Shown here: piece by piece, positions 25,123 to 33,598 of the stretch
How positions within the stretch are numbered: the first letter of the stretch is position 1
How the letters are laid out: the number at the start of each line of letters is the position of its first letter
Assembly (NCBI RefSeq): GCF_001412215.1
Contig: NZ_LLWP01000009.1
Span: forward strand, 558,001 to 622,000
DNA length: 64,000 nt
Direction of reading: 5' to 3'
DNA from: Pedobacter sp. Hv1
GTDB lineage: Bacteria > Bacteroidota > Bacteroidia > Sphingobacteriales > Sphingobacteriaceae
The notes under the pieces: model-generated
Seen by the model: only the letters and a program-made list of their open reading frames with translations
Databases searched by the model: none
Told to the model about the DNA's origin: nothing
Translations under genes and position numbers: made by a program

Positions 25123-25896
25123 TTAGAAGATCTGCAGGTTTAGGTCTGATTTTTTGGTTAAAACGGTATAGGCGTTGGCAAATTGTTCTTTTTTATTTTG
25201 TCCTAGCACATCACCTAAAAAACGTTTGAGCTGATATTCCAATTGAATTTTTAACCGCTTGCTGATCGATCTACTTGCTTTTTTATTGATAAACTCATTG
25301 AAATAACTCACCTCTGGCTTAATCATCGATACTTTGTCGGCCACTAGTTCTAAACCTTCACTTTTTAATAAAAAACGCAAAGAAGTAGGGGTGTACATGT
25401 TAATGTGTCCATAATCCATAAAATGTTTCATGCGTTTGTCTACCCCAAAACGATAATCTTTAGGCACTTCAATTACAATATGTTTAGCCACTCGTTTGAG
25501 CTCCCTAATCAAGATCCGTTCATGTTCTACATGTTCCAATACATGGGCTAAAATAATCAGGTCGAAACTATTATCCGCATAAGGAATTTTGTAGCCATCA
25601 AAGGTTTGTGCCTCTTTAAGCCTGCTCAGTTTGCGTTCCTTAATCTTATCAACCCCACTTTGCGCAATTTCCAGTGCATAAAGTTCGGTGCCAAAGTTCC
25701 ATTCGTTAAGGTAATGTAAAATGCTTCCATCGCCTGCGCCAACCTCTAAAACTTTATGGGGCTGGATACTTTGGCAAACTTCAACAATGTTTTGGGCTTT
25801 ATATTTTGCACCCAGCATTCGCCAGGCCACATCATTGTCTGTATAAAAATTGTCGTAAGCTGCCTTTACTTCTTCGCTCAACATTTCAGTGCTCAT
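25123..25896 (-). CDS. Class I SAM-dependent methyltransferase (polysaccharide cluster)
   Basis: The 257-residue Methyltransf_11-like enzyme has VLEVGAGDGSIL (SAM loop, about 48-59), the acidic ribose-binding residue in LYALEIAQ, and LIILAHVLEHVEHE (about 112-125), the usual post-I motif. Its C-terminal half lacks a recognised domain. It sits between another SAM-fold gene (18 bp upstream) and the GT-A glycosyltransferase (1 bp downstream). O-methylation of a sugar in the polysaccharide made here is a fair inference. Confidence 0.82.
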   Translation of the reverse strand: MSTEMLSEEVKAAYDNFYTDNDVAWRMLGAKYKAQNIVEVCQSIQPHKVLEVGAGDGSILHYLNEWNFGTELYALEIAQSGVDKIKERKLSRLKEAQTFDGYKIPYADNSFDLIILAHVLEHVEHERILIRELKRVAKHIVIEVPKDYRFGVDKRMKHFMDYGHINMYTPTSLRFLLKSEGLELVADKVSMIKPEVSYFNEFINKKASRSISKRLKIQLEYQLKRFLGDVLGQNKKEQFANAYTVLTKKSDLNLQIF

Positions 25897-25914
25897 AATT
25901 TTTAAATAACGAGA

Positions 25915-26562
25915 TTAAATGCCTAAACAATTATCGGCCTTGTAAAAAACAGAAGTGGCCTTGTTGTAAAATAGACCTGGAGAAATGCCAGTAAATGGAA
26001 GTTCTTTAAATCCTTTTTCGGTTAAAAATGTTCTGGCTTCTTGGTATATTTCACGTTCCGAATCGTCTAAAACCAAAACACCATTGCTTGTTAAAGCATC
26101 AACACTGTGTTTACAACAGTTTACCCGATCTCTACCATCTACAATAATGACATCGAATTTTTCTGCTAATAATTTTGCTTTCTGACTGTATTCTCCACCT
26201 TTTTCAAGCTGGGTAAAAATCATTTCAGCATTGCTGGCTTTTTCTTTTACAATTTTATTGAACCAAGCTTCATCATGTTCTACAGAAACTACTTTTTTTA
26301 CACGTTTGGCGTAGAATAAAGTAGAGTTGCCAGAACCATATTCAAAAATAGCAAGCTCTTTGTTTAGTCGAGTTTTGATGAAATCGATGAACGAATAAGT
26401 TACCCATGGTAAGGGTTGTTCTGCTTCATCTACGGCTTGATGGGTATCAAATGCGGTGAACCAACCAATAGTGGCCAAATAGCCTTTATGTCCATAAGAT
26501 AACAGGGCGTTCAGCCTTTTTGGCTTACCAATTAGATCTGCTAATGCTTTAAATTTACTCAA
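25915..26562 (-). CDS. SAM-fold methyltransferase-like protein
   Basis: This 215-residue protein has a Rossmann methyltransferase core: IFEYGSGNSTLFYAK (about 93-107), SVEHDEAWF (about 114-122), and FDVIIVDGRDRVNC (about 158-171) with the acidic end of strand 4. The pattern resembles short proteins often labelled FkbM or class I methyltransferase in LPS and capsule loci. It overlaps the flippase gene by 4 bp and is cotranscribed with it. Whether it still methylates is not certain, but the SAM loop looks intact. Confidence 0.75.
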   Translation of the reverse strand: MSKFKALADLIGKPKRLNALLSYGHKGYLATIGWFTAFDTHQAVDEAEQPLPWVTYSFIDFIKTRLNKELAIFEYGSGNSTLFYAKRVKKVVSVEHDEAWFNKIVKEKASNAEMIFTQLEKGGEYSQKAKLLAEKFDVIIVDGRDRVNCCKHSVDALTSNGVLVLDDSEREIYQEARTFLTEKGFKELPFTGISPGLFYNKATSVFYKADNCLGI

Positions 26563-27887
26563 CGTTTAAATATTTTTTGAAATGCGGAGACCAAAAATAG
26601 TGATTTTAACATCATTATTCCTTGCGGGCGTGTTTTAGGGATAAAAAGAATTAAAAAAGTAGCAGAAAAGTAAGCCACTACTGTAGCAATGGCCGTTCCC
26701 ATCATCCCCATTTTTGGGATCAATAAAAAGTTTAAAATAATATTGACAATGGCACCAAGACCAGTACGGATAAAGGTAAGCTTGTTAAAACCTTCGGCTA
26801 TTAAAAACTGACCACTGGCTACACCTAAGAACACAAACAAGCTGCCCCAAACGTGTACGGCCAAAACGGGTGCTGCAGCTACATACTGAGGTTTAAATGA
26901 TTGATAAATTAATGGTGAAGCAATGGTGATGAAGATGGCAAATGCCAAACTTAACCATATCATCAAATCGAACAGATTTTGAAGTCGTTTTTGATAACGT
27001 TGAGGGTCGTCTCTGCGGGCATTTAGAATGGCGGGGAAAAGAGAGGTGACAATGGCCACAGGCACAAAGTTCAGCGCCTCACTAAACATCACTACAGTTG
27101 CGTAAGCACCAGAGGCTTTGGTGCCAACATCATCGCCTAAAATCTCTTTGAGCATGATCACATCAATCTTCATGTACACAGATACCATAATACCCGAAAT
27201 GATCAATGGCCAAGAAAGGTGCAATAATTTTTTGGCTAGTTGGTGGTCGTATTTCCAATTGAAAACACTGCGACCTTTTCGCTGATAAGTAACAAAATAG
27301 CCTATAGACAGGATCAAAATATCAAATGCATAAGCATAGATAAAATACATGATGTCTGCAGCAAGGTAAACCAATAGGATTTTAATGCCTGCAGAAACAA
27401 TGTTGCCAATAATCTGCACCTGCATGATATATTTAGACTGTACTTCAGATTGGAAGTACGAATCGATAATGGTAAAGGATTGAAACAGCCCTACAAATGA
27501 TAAAATAAGGATAAATAAGTAGGGGATATTGGTAAGGGGAAACAATTGCCAAGCAATAAAGATGATGGGGATACATAACAATCCGGCAAATATCTTTAAT
27601 AAAAATGAGGTACCTAAAATGGTATCTCTTTGTTTGGGAAACTGGTGCAGCTCTTTAACAATGAAACTATCTAAACCCAATCCAGCCAAGGCTGCAAATA
27701 GAAAAACGTAAGAGGTAGAGGTACTTAAAACACCATTCCGCTCTGGTAAAAGGTAATTGGCCACATGAATGGTGGTCAGCATTTTAATGGCCATACTGCC
27801 TACCCTGCCTAACATCAATAAACCTGTATTTTTAAAATACTTGTTTAAGGCCTGCTCATCAAAACCATTTATCTTGGGTAGTTTCAT
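26559..27887 (-). CDS. Oligosaccharide flippase (Wzx/MATE-like)
   Basis: This 442-residue polytopic protein has about 12-14 membrane spans and belongs to the polysaccharide-transport branch of the MVF superfamily. Such proteins flip undecaprenyl-diphosphate-linked repeats to the outer face of the inner membrane. The N-terminal LLMLGRVGSMAIKMLTTIHV and the charged loop around RRDDPQRYQKRLQNL (about 292-306) fit the family. It leads a four-gene minus-strand unit (flippase, two SAM-fold proteins, glycosyltransferase). No polymerase (Wzy) is present in the unit. Confidence 0.87.
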   Translation of the reverse strand: MKLPKINGFDEQALNKYFKNTGLLMLGRVGSMAIKMLTTIHVANYLLPERNGVLSTSTSYVFLFAALAGLGLDSFIVKELHQFPKQRDTILGTSFLLKIFAGLLCIPIIFIAWQLFPLTNIPYLFILILSFVGLFQSFTIIDSYFQSEVQSKYIMQVQIIGNIVSAGIKILLVYLAADIMYFIYAYAFDILILSIGYFVTYQRKGRSVFNWKYDHQLAKKLLHLSWPLIISGIMVSVYMKIDVIMLKEILGDDVGTKASGAYATVVMFSEALNFVPVAIVTSLFPAILNARRDDPQRYQKRLQNLFDLMIWLSLAFAIFITIASPLIYQSFKPQYVAAAPVLAVHVWGSLFVFLGVASGQFLIAEGFNKLTFIRTGLGAIVNIILNFLLIPKMGMMGTAIATVVAYFSATFLILFIPKTRPQGIMMLKSLFLVSAFQKIFKR

Positions 27888-27917
27888 TCAAGCAAAGATC
27901 GTAAAATCATTGAGTTA

Positions 27918-28496
27918 TTAAGTAAGTGGTGCGCCAACTGCAATTTCGCAGCGATGGCCAGGTGCACCATGTTTAGGGTTCAGTTTTACACCATTCTTAG
28001 CTTCTTTTGGTAAGTTGGCTGGTAACTTAACATCAACGGCTTTTGGTGTGGTTGTAGTTGTTGTGGTTTGAGGTTTCGAATCTAAAGGAGCACCTACAGC
28101 TATTTCGCAACGGTGGCCAGGTTCGCCATGTTTAGGGTTCAATTTTTGTCCACTGCTAGGTACTACTGCTTCAACAGGTGCTGTTGTTGGTGTTACCGCA
28201 GGTACTGTGGTATTGATAGGTTGTGGGTTAACTGTTGGCGTAACAGGTGTTGATGGGGCTGCATTTAACGAGGCACCTACTGCAATGTCGCAACGATGGC
28301 CAGGAGCACCGTGAGGTGGATTAACACCAGCATTGCCTGTGGTTTGGCCAGTTGCTGCAGCAGGAACACTTGGCGCACTATTCTGAATGCCCTGTAAGCC
28401 TGTTGGTGTTGCCGCATAAGTTTGTGTAGATTCTGGTTTTTTAGAATTACAGGCCATTAAGCCTACCACACAACATAGATATAAAACCTGTTTCAT
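27918..28496 (-). CDS. Lipoprotein with three HGxPGHRC repeats
   Basis: I do not recognise a named function. The 192-residue protein has a lipoprotein signal peptide with lipobox LMAC (cysteine 16). The rest is Pro/Thr/Ala/Val-rich linker carrying three copies of NPxHGxPGHRCxIAVGAxL, at about 59-77, 120-138 and 173-191; the last ends the protein. Each copy has two histidines and one cysteine in fixed spacing, which could bind a metal or heme, though this is only inference. The linkers look disordered and one has a threonine run. The gene stands alone between flippase and DinB genes. Similar repeats occur, to my knowledge, in other Bacteroidota hypothetical proteins. Confidence 0.72.
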   Translation of the reverse strand: MKQVLYLCCVVGLMACNSKKPESTQTYAATPTGLQGIQNSAPSVPAAATGQTTGNAGVNPPHGAPGHRCDIAVGASLNAAPSTPVTPTVNPQPINTTVPAVTPTTAPVEAVVPSSGQKLNPKHGEPGHRCEIAVGAPLDSKPQTTTTTTTPKAVDVKLPANLPKEAKNGVKLNPKHGAPGHRCEIAVGAPLT

Positions 28497-28530
28497 AATT
28501 TAAAGCGCTAATTATTCAAAGATGTGAAAA

Positions 28531-29055
28531 TTACCTTGCTAACTCAAAACTATTTTCTATCCGTTTCAATTGTTTTAAGTGATGGTTCAAATGCACTTCG
28601 GTAAATCGTAACCATTGCTTAGCATTGAGGTAACCTAGTCTAGGGTGTTTAACTTTTATTTTTGGATTGGCGCTGTTAATCTGAGGGAAGGTTTTCCCTA
28701 ACTGGAGCTCGAAATCTGTAATAAATTGTTGTGCTGCCATAATGTTGATTTTCTTCACTCTTTCGGCCAATCTTTTAGGAACTTTATACTTTTTACCAGG
28801 TGGCAAGGTGCCAAAAAACAAGACCATTTTTGCGCCAAATAAGGTAGGTTGTTTTTCACCCTCACCTTTAATACAGTTGTTTAAGGCCATTAAAGAAAGT
28901 AAGCTAGAATCGAAAATATGAGCATACACCTCACTATAACTCCATCCACCAATGGGTGGAGTTAAAATAAAATCATCATCGTCAAGTTTGTTCAACTTTA
29001 CCTGATAAGCATTTACAATTTTGAGGATCGATCGATAAACTTTGGCTATGTTCAT
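28531..29055 (-). CDS. DinB superfamily protein
   Basis: This 174-residue four-helix-bundle protein is of the DinB/YfiT type. Three histidines in family positions are visible: YAHIFDSS (about 45-52), then LRFTEVHLNHHLKQL (about 151-165), which usually hold a divalent metal. Members include bacillithiol or mycothiol S-transferases and many proteins of unknown role; DNA damage induction is known only for the founder. It starts 20 bp after the DUF4476 gene on the same strand, so the two may be cotranscribed. Confidence 0.8.
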   Translation of the reverse strand: MNIAKVYRSILKIVNAYQVKLNKLDDDDFILTPPIGGWSYSEVYAHIFDSSLLSLMALNNCIKGEGEKQPTLFGAKMVLFFGTLPPGKKYKVPKRLAERVKKINIMAAQQFITDFELQLGKTFPQINSANPKIKVKHPRLGYLNAKQWLRFTEVHLNHHLKQLKRIENSFELAR

Positions 29056-29075
29056 AAAGTAAAGTTAAACTATAT

Positions 29076-30074
29076 TTATCGCTTACTTATAAAATCAAGT
29101 AGGGCATCTTGGTTGGTTTTGTATTTAAATACGTCTTTTAAGGTAAAATAGTTTTGTTGATCATTTACATAGCGGTAGGCCCATTTGGCGCAGATCAAAG
29201 CTTTGTCTTCAAAAGTATAAAGCCTCAATAATACGTCCATGTGGCCTGTAGATAGCGATTTATTTTGGAATGCAGCTTGGATCAATTTCGTTTTATCATC
29301 ATCAAAAGCCTCTCGTTTAACAGCAGATTTTAATTGCTCAAAATCAGCAGCCAAACTTGAACCCTGCTCTGCTCTTGGTTTTGGCCTACTGTTTAAAAAG
29401 TTAATAAAATTATCTTTCGTACTTATAAAAGTGAAAGACTCTTTTAAGGTATAGTAATTCTGTATATCACTAATTGCAGGGGTTAAACTTTTCGCCAAGC
29501 TTAATTTTTTGTCGTCGTTTATTATGCTTTTTAACAAGATGGCCACTTGTATCGTAGACAAATCATTGTATGCAACATAAGCTTGAATCAATTTAATTTT
29601 ATCATCATCAAAAGACTCCTTTTTTATTAGAATGCTCAGGTCGTTAAAAGCCTTGCTATTTTCTGTCGGACGAGGTTTTGTTGGCGGAACAATCCCTGTA
29701 TTAAAATTATTGCTATAATCGTCAAAATCGTTTAAGGCATATTGTCTGTCCTTATAGATGCTCAATTCTTTGTAAAACTGAAGACCTCGCCTTAGAGAAT
29801 AATTTAATATCAATCGTTGGTCTAGCTGAAGATCAATTTTGGTACTGAAAATTCTTTTGTTGCCTTGTAAAATAGACAGTGTAGGTCGGGTATTGTAAAC
29901 ATCGTAAAATCTAAATCGCCCGTTGGCCGACCCTACAAATTCATCGTCTAAATAAACGGTAAAATTGCCTTGATCTTCAATTTGGATAAATACTTCGGCT
30001 TTGCTGCGGTTGTTTTGTGCTAAACTTAGCTGTGCACCGAGTAGGGCCAGCATTAAAAGGATGTAAGGTTTCAT
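29076..30074 (-). CDS. Secreted protein with two DUF4476 domains
   Basis: The 332-residue exported protein has a signal peptide (residues 1-19, SLAQ) and an N-terminal beta region (about 20-110). Two copies of DUF4476 follow: about 140-232 and about 245-332. The copies share ESFDDDKIKLIQA / EAFDDDKTKLIQA and QNYYTLKESF / QNYFTLKDVF. DUF4476 is common in secreted Bacteroidota proteins and has no assigned activity. The two copies seem to have arisen by internal duplication. It lies upstream of the DinB gene. Confidence 0.8.
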   Translation of the reverse strand: MKPYILLMLALLGAQLSLAQNNRSKAEVFIQIEDQGNFTVYLDDEFVGSANGRFRFYDVYNTRPTLSILQGNKRIFSTKIDLQLDQRLILNYSLRRGLQFYKELSIYKDRQYALNDFDDYSNNFNTGIVPPTKPRPTENSKAFNDLSILIKKESFDDDKIKLIQAYVAYNDLSTIQVAILLKSIINDDKKLSLAKSLTPAISDIQNYYTLKESFTFISTKDNFINFLNSRPKPRAEQGSSLAADFEQLKSAVKREAFDDDKTKLIQAAFQNKSLSTGHMDVLLRLYTFEDKALICAKWAYRYVNDQQNYFTLKDVFKYKTNQDALLDFISKR

Positions 30075-30136
30075 ATGGGTTCATTTGTGTGTACCTCAAC
30101 ATGTTCAAACATTAAACCGATAATTGTTAAGAAATG

Positions 30137-30826
30137 TTAAAAGTGGTTTAATAATTCTTCAAGGTTGGAAATCTGCCACGTTACATCAGCTGGTTTTTCA
30201 ACATTTAAAGGGTTAAAGAAGATGGCGCTTAAACCAAAAGCCTGTGCGCCACGAATGTCGGCCTCCAAACTATCTCCAATCATAATACTCTCCTGTTTTT
30301 CTGCAGCAGCTTTGGCTAAAGCATGTTCGAAAATGGCTTTATTGGGCTTGTTCACACCTACATCTTCAGAAATAATGACTTGGGTAAAATATGGATTTAA
30401 GCCCGACACCTCCATTTTAGTCAAGGTAGTTTCTTTAAAACCATTAGAAATGATGTGCAATTGATACTTCTTTTGAAGATAAGTGAGCACTTTCTCTGCT
30501 CCGGCAAATAAATGGGTTTTGGTAGGACTGATCCTTACATAATCATCTTCAAATTGTTGGGGTACCAGTTCTGGACTTACGCCAAGTTCAAGAAAAGTAT
30601 TTCTAAAACGTTCTGTCCTTAAGGTTTCTTTGGTAATTTCTCCCAAATGGTATTTTGCCCAAAGTTGATGGTTGTTCTCTGTGTATCGGTCAATAAAATC
30701 TTGGGCAGAATGAAGTCCCAAAGCTTTGAGTTCATAAGCTTCGTAAAGTTCTAAAAGGGTCTCTTGTGCATTGCGGTCAAAATCCCAAATGGTATGGTCG
30801 AGGTCGAAGAAAATATGCTTGATCAT
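30137..30826 (-). CDS. YjjG-type HAD family nucleotidase
   Basis: HAD hydrolase of the YjjG branch, which dephosphorylates non-canonical pyrimidine nucleotides and UMP/dUMP. I use the ATG at 30826 (MIKHIFFDLDHTIWDF), since it places the catalytic DLDHT motif at residues 8-12 as in homologues; an upstream in-frame ATG adds 6 residues. The 229-residue product also has SNGFKE (motif II), a lysine in KPNKAIFEHAL (motif III) and MIGDSLEADIRGA (motif IV with the Mg-binding aspartates). A cap domain lies between motifs I and II. It is a single gene. Confidence 0.88.
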   Translation of the reverse strand: MIKHIFFDLDHTIWDFDRNAQETLLELYEAYELKALGLHSAQDFIDRYTENNHQLWAKYHLGEITKETLRTERFRNTFLELGVSPELVPQQFEDDYVRISPTKTHLFAGAEKVLTYLQKKYQLHIISNGFKETTLTKMEVSGLNPYFTQVIISEDVGVNKPNKAIFEHALAKAAAEKQESIMIGDSLEADIRGAQAFGLSAIFFNPLNVEKPADVTWQISNLEELLNHF

Positions 30827-30890
30827 TAAGACCAAAGGTCGCAAAGTTTTTTGGCAAAGAGCGAAGAAACAGCCTGCTTTTTTATTTTGC

Positions 30891-31225
30891 TAGTCGGGAT
30901 TTAAAATCCCGACTAACGAAAAAATGCTACCACAGGCCCAGCACGATATTCTTTTACAAGATAGGGGCGACTAAATCTATGCCTACTATGTTCCTATGTG
31001 TTAAGAGATCAGATGAAGCGTATCAAATTTTAAGCTTTTGGTTTGATGAGTAAAGCAGGTTCAGTGCTTTTTTCAATGTTAGTCCCGCCTTTCGTTCCAA
31101 GTCCTCATTTCGCTGCGCTACATTGTGGGCTTTACACTCCAATCGGGTTTAATTAGTCTGGTTCAGCTGGTTAAAGTAGGTTGCAAACCTGCAAGTTAGA
31201 CAAATCAGGATTACAAATCCCGATT
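30891..31225. repeat. Repeat-rich gap between upp and yjjG-like gene
   Basis: The 388-bp gap begins and ends with members of the CGGGATT palindrome family: AGTCGGGATT/AATCCCGACT at 30892-30914 and AATCAGGATT/AATCCCGATT at 31203-31225. Between them lies an inverted piece of the CACATAGGAACATAG repeat (30986-31000). Next comes a GTCCCGCC...CATTTCGCTGCGCTAC stretch (about 31080-31150) that resembles another dispersed Sphingobacteriaceae repeat. No gene was recognised. Confidence 0.6.
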
Positions 31226-31232
31226 AACAATA

Positions 31233-31877
31233 TTAAGCCTTAGTTCCATAAGCGAGATCTCCGGCATCGCCCAAGCCAGGTACAATGTAAGATTTGCTGG
31301 TCATCTCCTCGTCAATGGCACCCAACCATAAATCGGCCTTTGGTAAATTTGCCCGTACATGTTTTACCCCTTCGGTACTGGCAATGGCAGCTATGATATG
31401 GAGTTTTTTAATTTGATAGCGATTAATCAGTTCTTTGGCACAAAGTACCATACTTAAGCCTGTTGCCAACATCGGGTCGACAAGGATTACTGTTTTGTCT
31501 TCGAGATCTGGAGCAGAAATGTGTTCCATCTGGATAATGAAATCGCCACTCTTTTTTGTTTTGCGATAAGCAGTAATGAAAGCAGCTTCAGCCTGATCAA
31601 AAACACTTAACAAACCTTGTTGCATGGGGATACCAGCTCTTAAAATGGTGGCCAAAACAGGTTGTTGACTAAGTACTTTACTTTTGGCAATACCAAGTGG
31701 AGTTTGCGTATCAATTTCTGTATAAACAAGTGTTTTGCTGATTTCGTAAGCGAAAAAAGCCCCCAAACGTTCTAAATTTTTACGAAAACGCATGGAATCT
31801 TTTTGGATCACCTCATCTCTGAGTTCAGCGATGAAAGTATTGGCAATAGAATCTGTTTTACTGAGGTCGAAGATCAT
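31233..31877 (-). CDS. upp: Uracil phosphoribosyltransferase
   Basis: Upp makes UMP from uracil and PRPP in pyrimidine salvage. The 214-residue protein has the PRPP loop VILVDPMLATGLSMV (about 130-144), the N-terminal RAGIPMQQGLL region (about 81-91), and the uracil-binding C-terminus YIVPGLGDAGDLAYGT. Length and order of motifs match the bacterial family. A palindrome lies just past its stop. The deacetylase-like gene upstream is 61 bp away and may share the transcript. Confidence 0.94.
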   Translation of the reverse strand: MIFDLSKTDSIANTFIAELRDEVIQKDSMRFRKNLERLGAFFAYEISKTLVYTEIDTQTPLGIAKSKVLSQQPVLATILRAGIPMQQGLLSVFDQAEAAFITAYRKTKKSGDFIIQMEHISAPDLEDKTVILVDPMLATGLSMVLCAKELINRYQIKKLHIIAAIASTEGVKHVRANLPKADLWLGAIDEEMTSKSYIVPGLGDAGDLAYGTKA

Positions 31878-31938
31878 AAGCTAAAGATAACGAATTTTGA
31901 ACAAAAAGTGATAATGAATGCAATAATCGACGTTTATT

Positions 31939-33246
31939 TTAGGCTAAGGAATTTTTTAACATCTCTTCATAAACAGCTTTCCAACCTCTCCATCTGCCAG
32001 TTTCAGAAAGCGATTCATTGTGCCACAAACTACAAAAAGTACCATTTACCAATTTTACACTAGAGAGGAGTTCATCTATTTTCTGATTGGTTTGCTCAGG
32101 TCTCAGCTTTAAATACTGTTGTAGGGTTACATCCATCACCATAAATGGATGGATCTTTAAATGGGTCTGTTTTTCAAGTTGCAAATCGTACCAAAAGAAA
32201 GGAGTACAAGTGCCGGCCCTAAATCCAATTTTAGAAGAATAACCCATCGAATAATCATGATGGATGCCCACTTTGATCAATTGAAGGTAGGTTTGAGGCA
32301 ACTGGATCTTTAAAAAATGCTGACGTGATTGATCTACTTTTTTATTAGTGAGTTGTTGTAAGGTGAGCAGTTCCTCACTTATCTTTTGGGTTTCAATGGT
32401 AGAAGCATAAGAGGGGTGAAGGCCAATTTGGGCTTCTTTGGCTACTTTAGCAATCAAGGTTTTAAAAGCTTCGTTCTCCGGGTTGATATTTTGGTCAAAC
32501 TCTTCATGGCCATGTTTAGCCAGCAGAAAAAAGAAGATGGGCTTTAATTGGTATTGTTGATGGATGTCGGCCAGGTACTCATAAGTATCGAAAGGATCGT
32601 TCAAGCCTATTCCTGTGCTAACAATGGCCGCAATTTTTTCGGTATTAAGGTTTATGGCTGCCCTTAAAAAACGAGCTGTATTTTTAATGAGGCCACTGGA
32701 ACGAAAATGATAGGCCCGGTCTACATCAATGGTTGGCACAAATTTGAATTTCCTTTTGCCAAAAATTAAGACGGGAAATTTTTTAAGCAAAATGTTCTTT
32801 AAGATCAATGCCCATCCATCAATTACAGGAAACTCAAGTAGACCAAGTTGATGTTGCAAACTTTGTTCAGCCGGAAAACGTTGATGTTCATCAGCGGCAA
32901 AAGGTAGGTATTCTTCATATCTACTTAAAAAATAAAAAGAGGCTGCAAAAATATCAAAAGGTAAGGTGCCATTGGTTACAGCAAAGGGAACTTTCTGGTC
33001 GCCAAATGTAGTGGTATGAATGGCAATCGGTTCAATCTGATATTGTGTCAATAAAGGTGCGCAAGCAAAGAACAACTCTTCATCTAGCGGTGCATCAGCA
33101 TAACTCATTTTAGGTAAAGTGCTTTGTATAAAATCTTCAGCGATACTTGTCAACTCAAAATCGCAGCTCAATATCTCCCTAAAGATAAAATTGAAAATAT
33201 ACTTAATCCGAGGCGTAACCTTAGGGATGTAAATGAGTAATTGCAT
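31939..33246 (-). CDS. Polysaccharide deacetylase family protein
   Basis: The 435-residue protein has a C-terminal NodB-like deacetylase domain (about 165-430). It shows the motif-1 region FVPTIDVDRAYHF, IGLHPSYAS (His/Ser motif), GFRAGTCTPFFWYDL (catalytic-side arginine block) and SLWHNESLS near the end. The N-terminal half (about 1-150) matches the extension found in Bacteroidota proteins of this type. Such proteins de-N-acetylate or otherwise act on surface polysaccharides. No signal peptide is seen, so it may work in the cytoplasm, as do some biosynthetic homologues. Activity is inferred. Confidence 0.78.
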   Translation of the reverse strand: MQLLIYIPKVTPRIKYIFNFIFREILSCDFELTSIAEDFIQSTLPKMSYADAPLDEELFFACAPLLTQYQIEPIAIHTTTFGDQKVPFAVTNGTLPFDIFAASFYFLSRYEEYLPFAADEHQRFPAEQSLQHQLGLLEFPVIDGWALILKNILLKKFPVLIFGKRKFKFVPTIDVDRAYHFRSSGLIKNTARFLRAAINLNTEKIAAIVSTGIGLNDPFDTYEYLADIHQQYQLKPIFFFLLAKHGHEEFDQNINPENEAFKTLIAKVAKEAQIGLHPSYASTIETQKISEELLTLQQLTNKKVDQSRQHFLKIQLPQTYLQLIKVGIHHDYSMGYSSKIGFRAGTCTPFFWYDLQLEKQTHLKIHPFMVMDVTLQQYLKLRPEQTNQKIDELLSSVKLVNGTFCSLWHNESLSETGRWRGWKAVYEEMLKNSLA

Positions 33247-33494
33247 GTTTAAAGTTATTCTTAAAAGTTAAATGTTGCGCCATTATTTTTAATTAAAAAT
33301 TAACATTTCAGTAGAAGGTTAATAGCTGATTTGTGAATGCAATAGGTAGCTCCTTTAAATGTTGTTTTGGGCTAGTTTGAAGAAAGGCTTTATTTTAGAA
33401 TGCCAGTTCAGAAATAAATTTAAACGTTCAATAAATCCTATCTTTTCAATTATAGCTTAGTATATTGGTACAAGGAGACTCTTGCGCCAGATAG

Positions 33495-33590
33495 GGGGTT
33501 GCTCAAACATTTAATAATGGAAAACAAGTTTGGGTTCAAACATTCAATGGTAAGATTATTAATGCAGGTGTAAATTTAGTGGCTAAATAA
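33495..33590 (+). pseudogene. Remnant of a polymorphic-toxin-like C-terminus
   Basis: In the 352-bp gap before the next gene, an open frame without a start codon (the previous in-frame codon is a stop at 33492) encodes 31 residues that include NGKQVWVQTFNGKIINAGVN, then ends at 33590. The sequence has the look of the extreme C-terminus of Rhs/CdiA-type toxin modules. That match is from memory and not tested. The next gene starts 8 bp later, as an immunity gene would. The remaining gap sequence (33247-33494) holds nothing I recognise. Confidence 0.4.
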
Positions 33591-33598
33591 TAAAGAAA

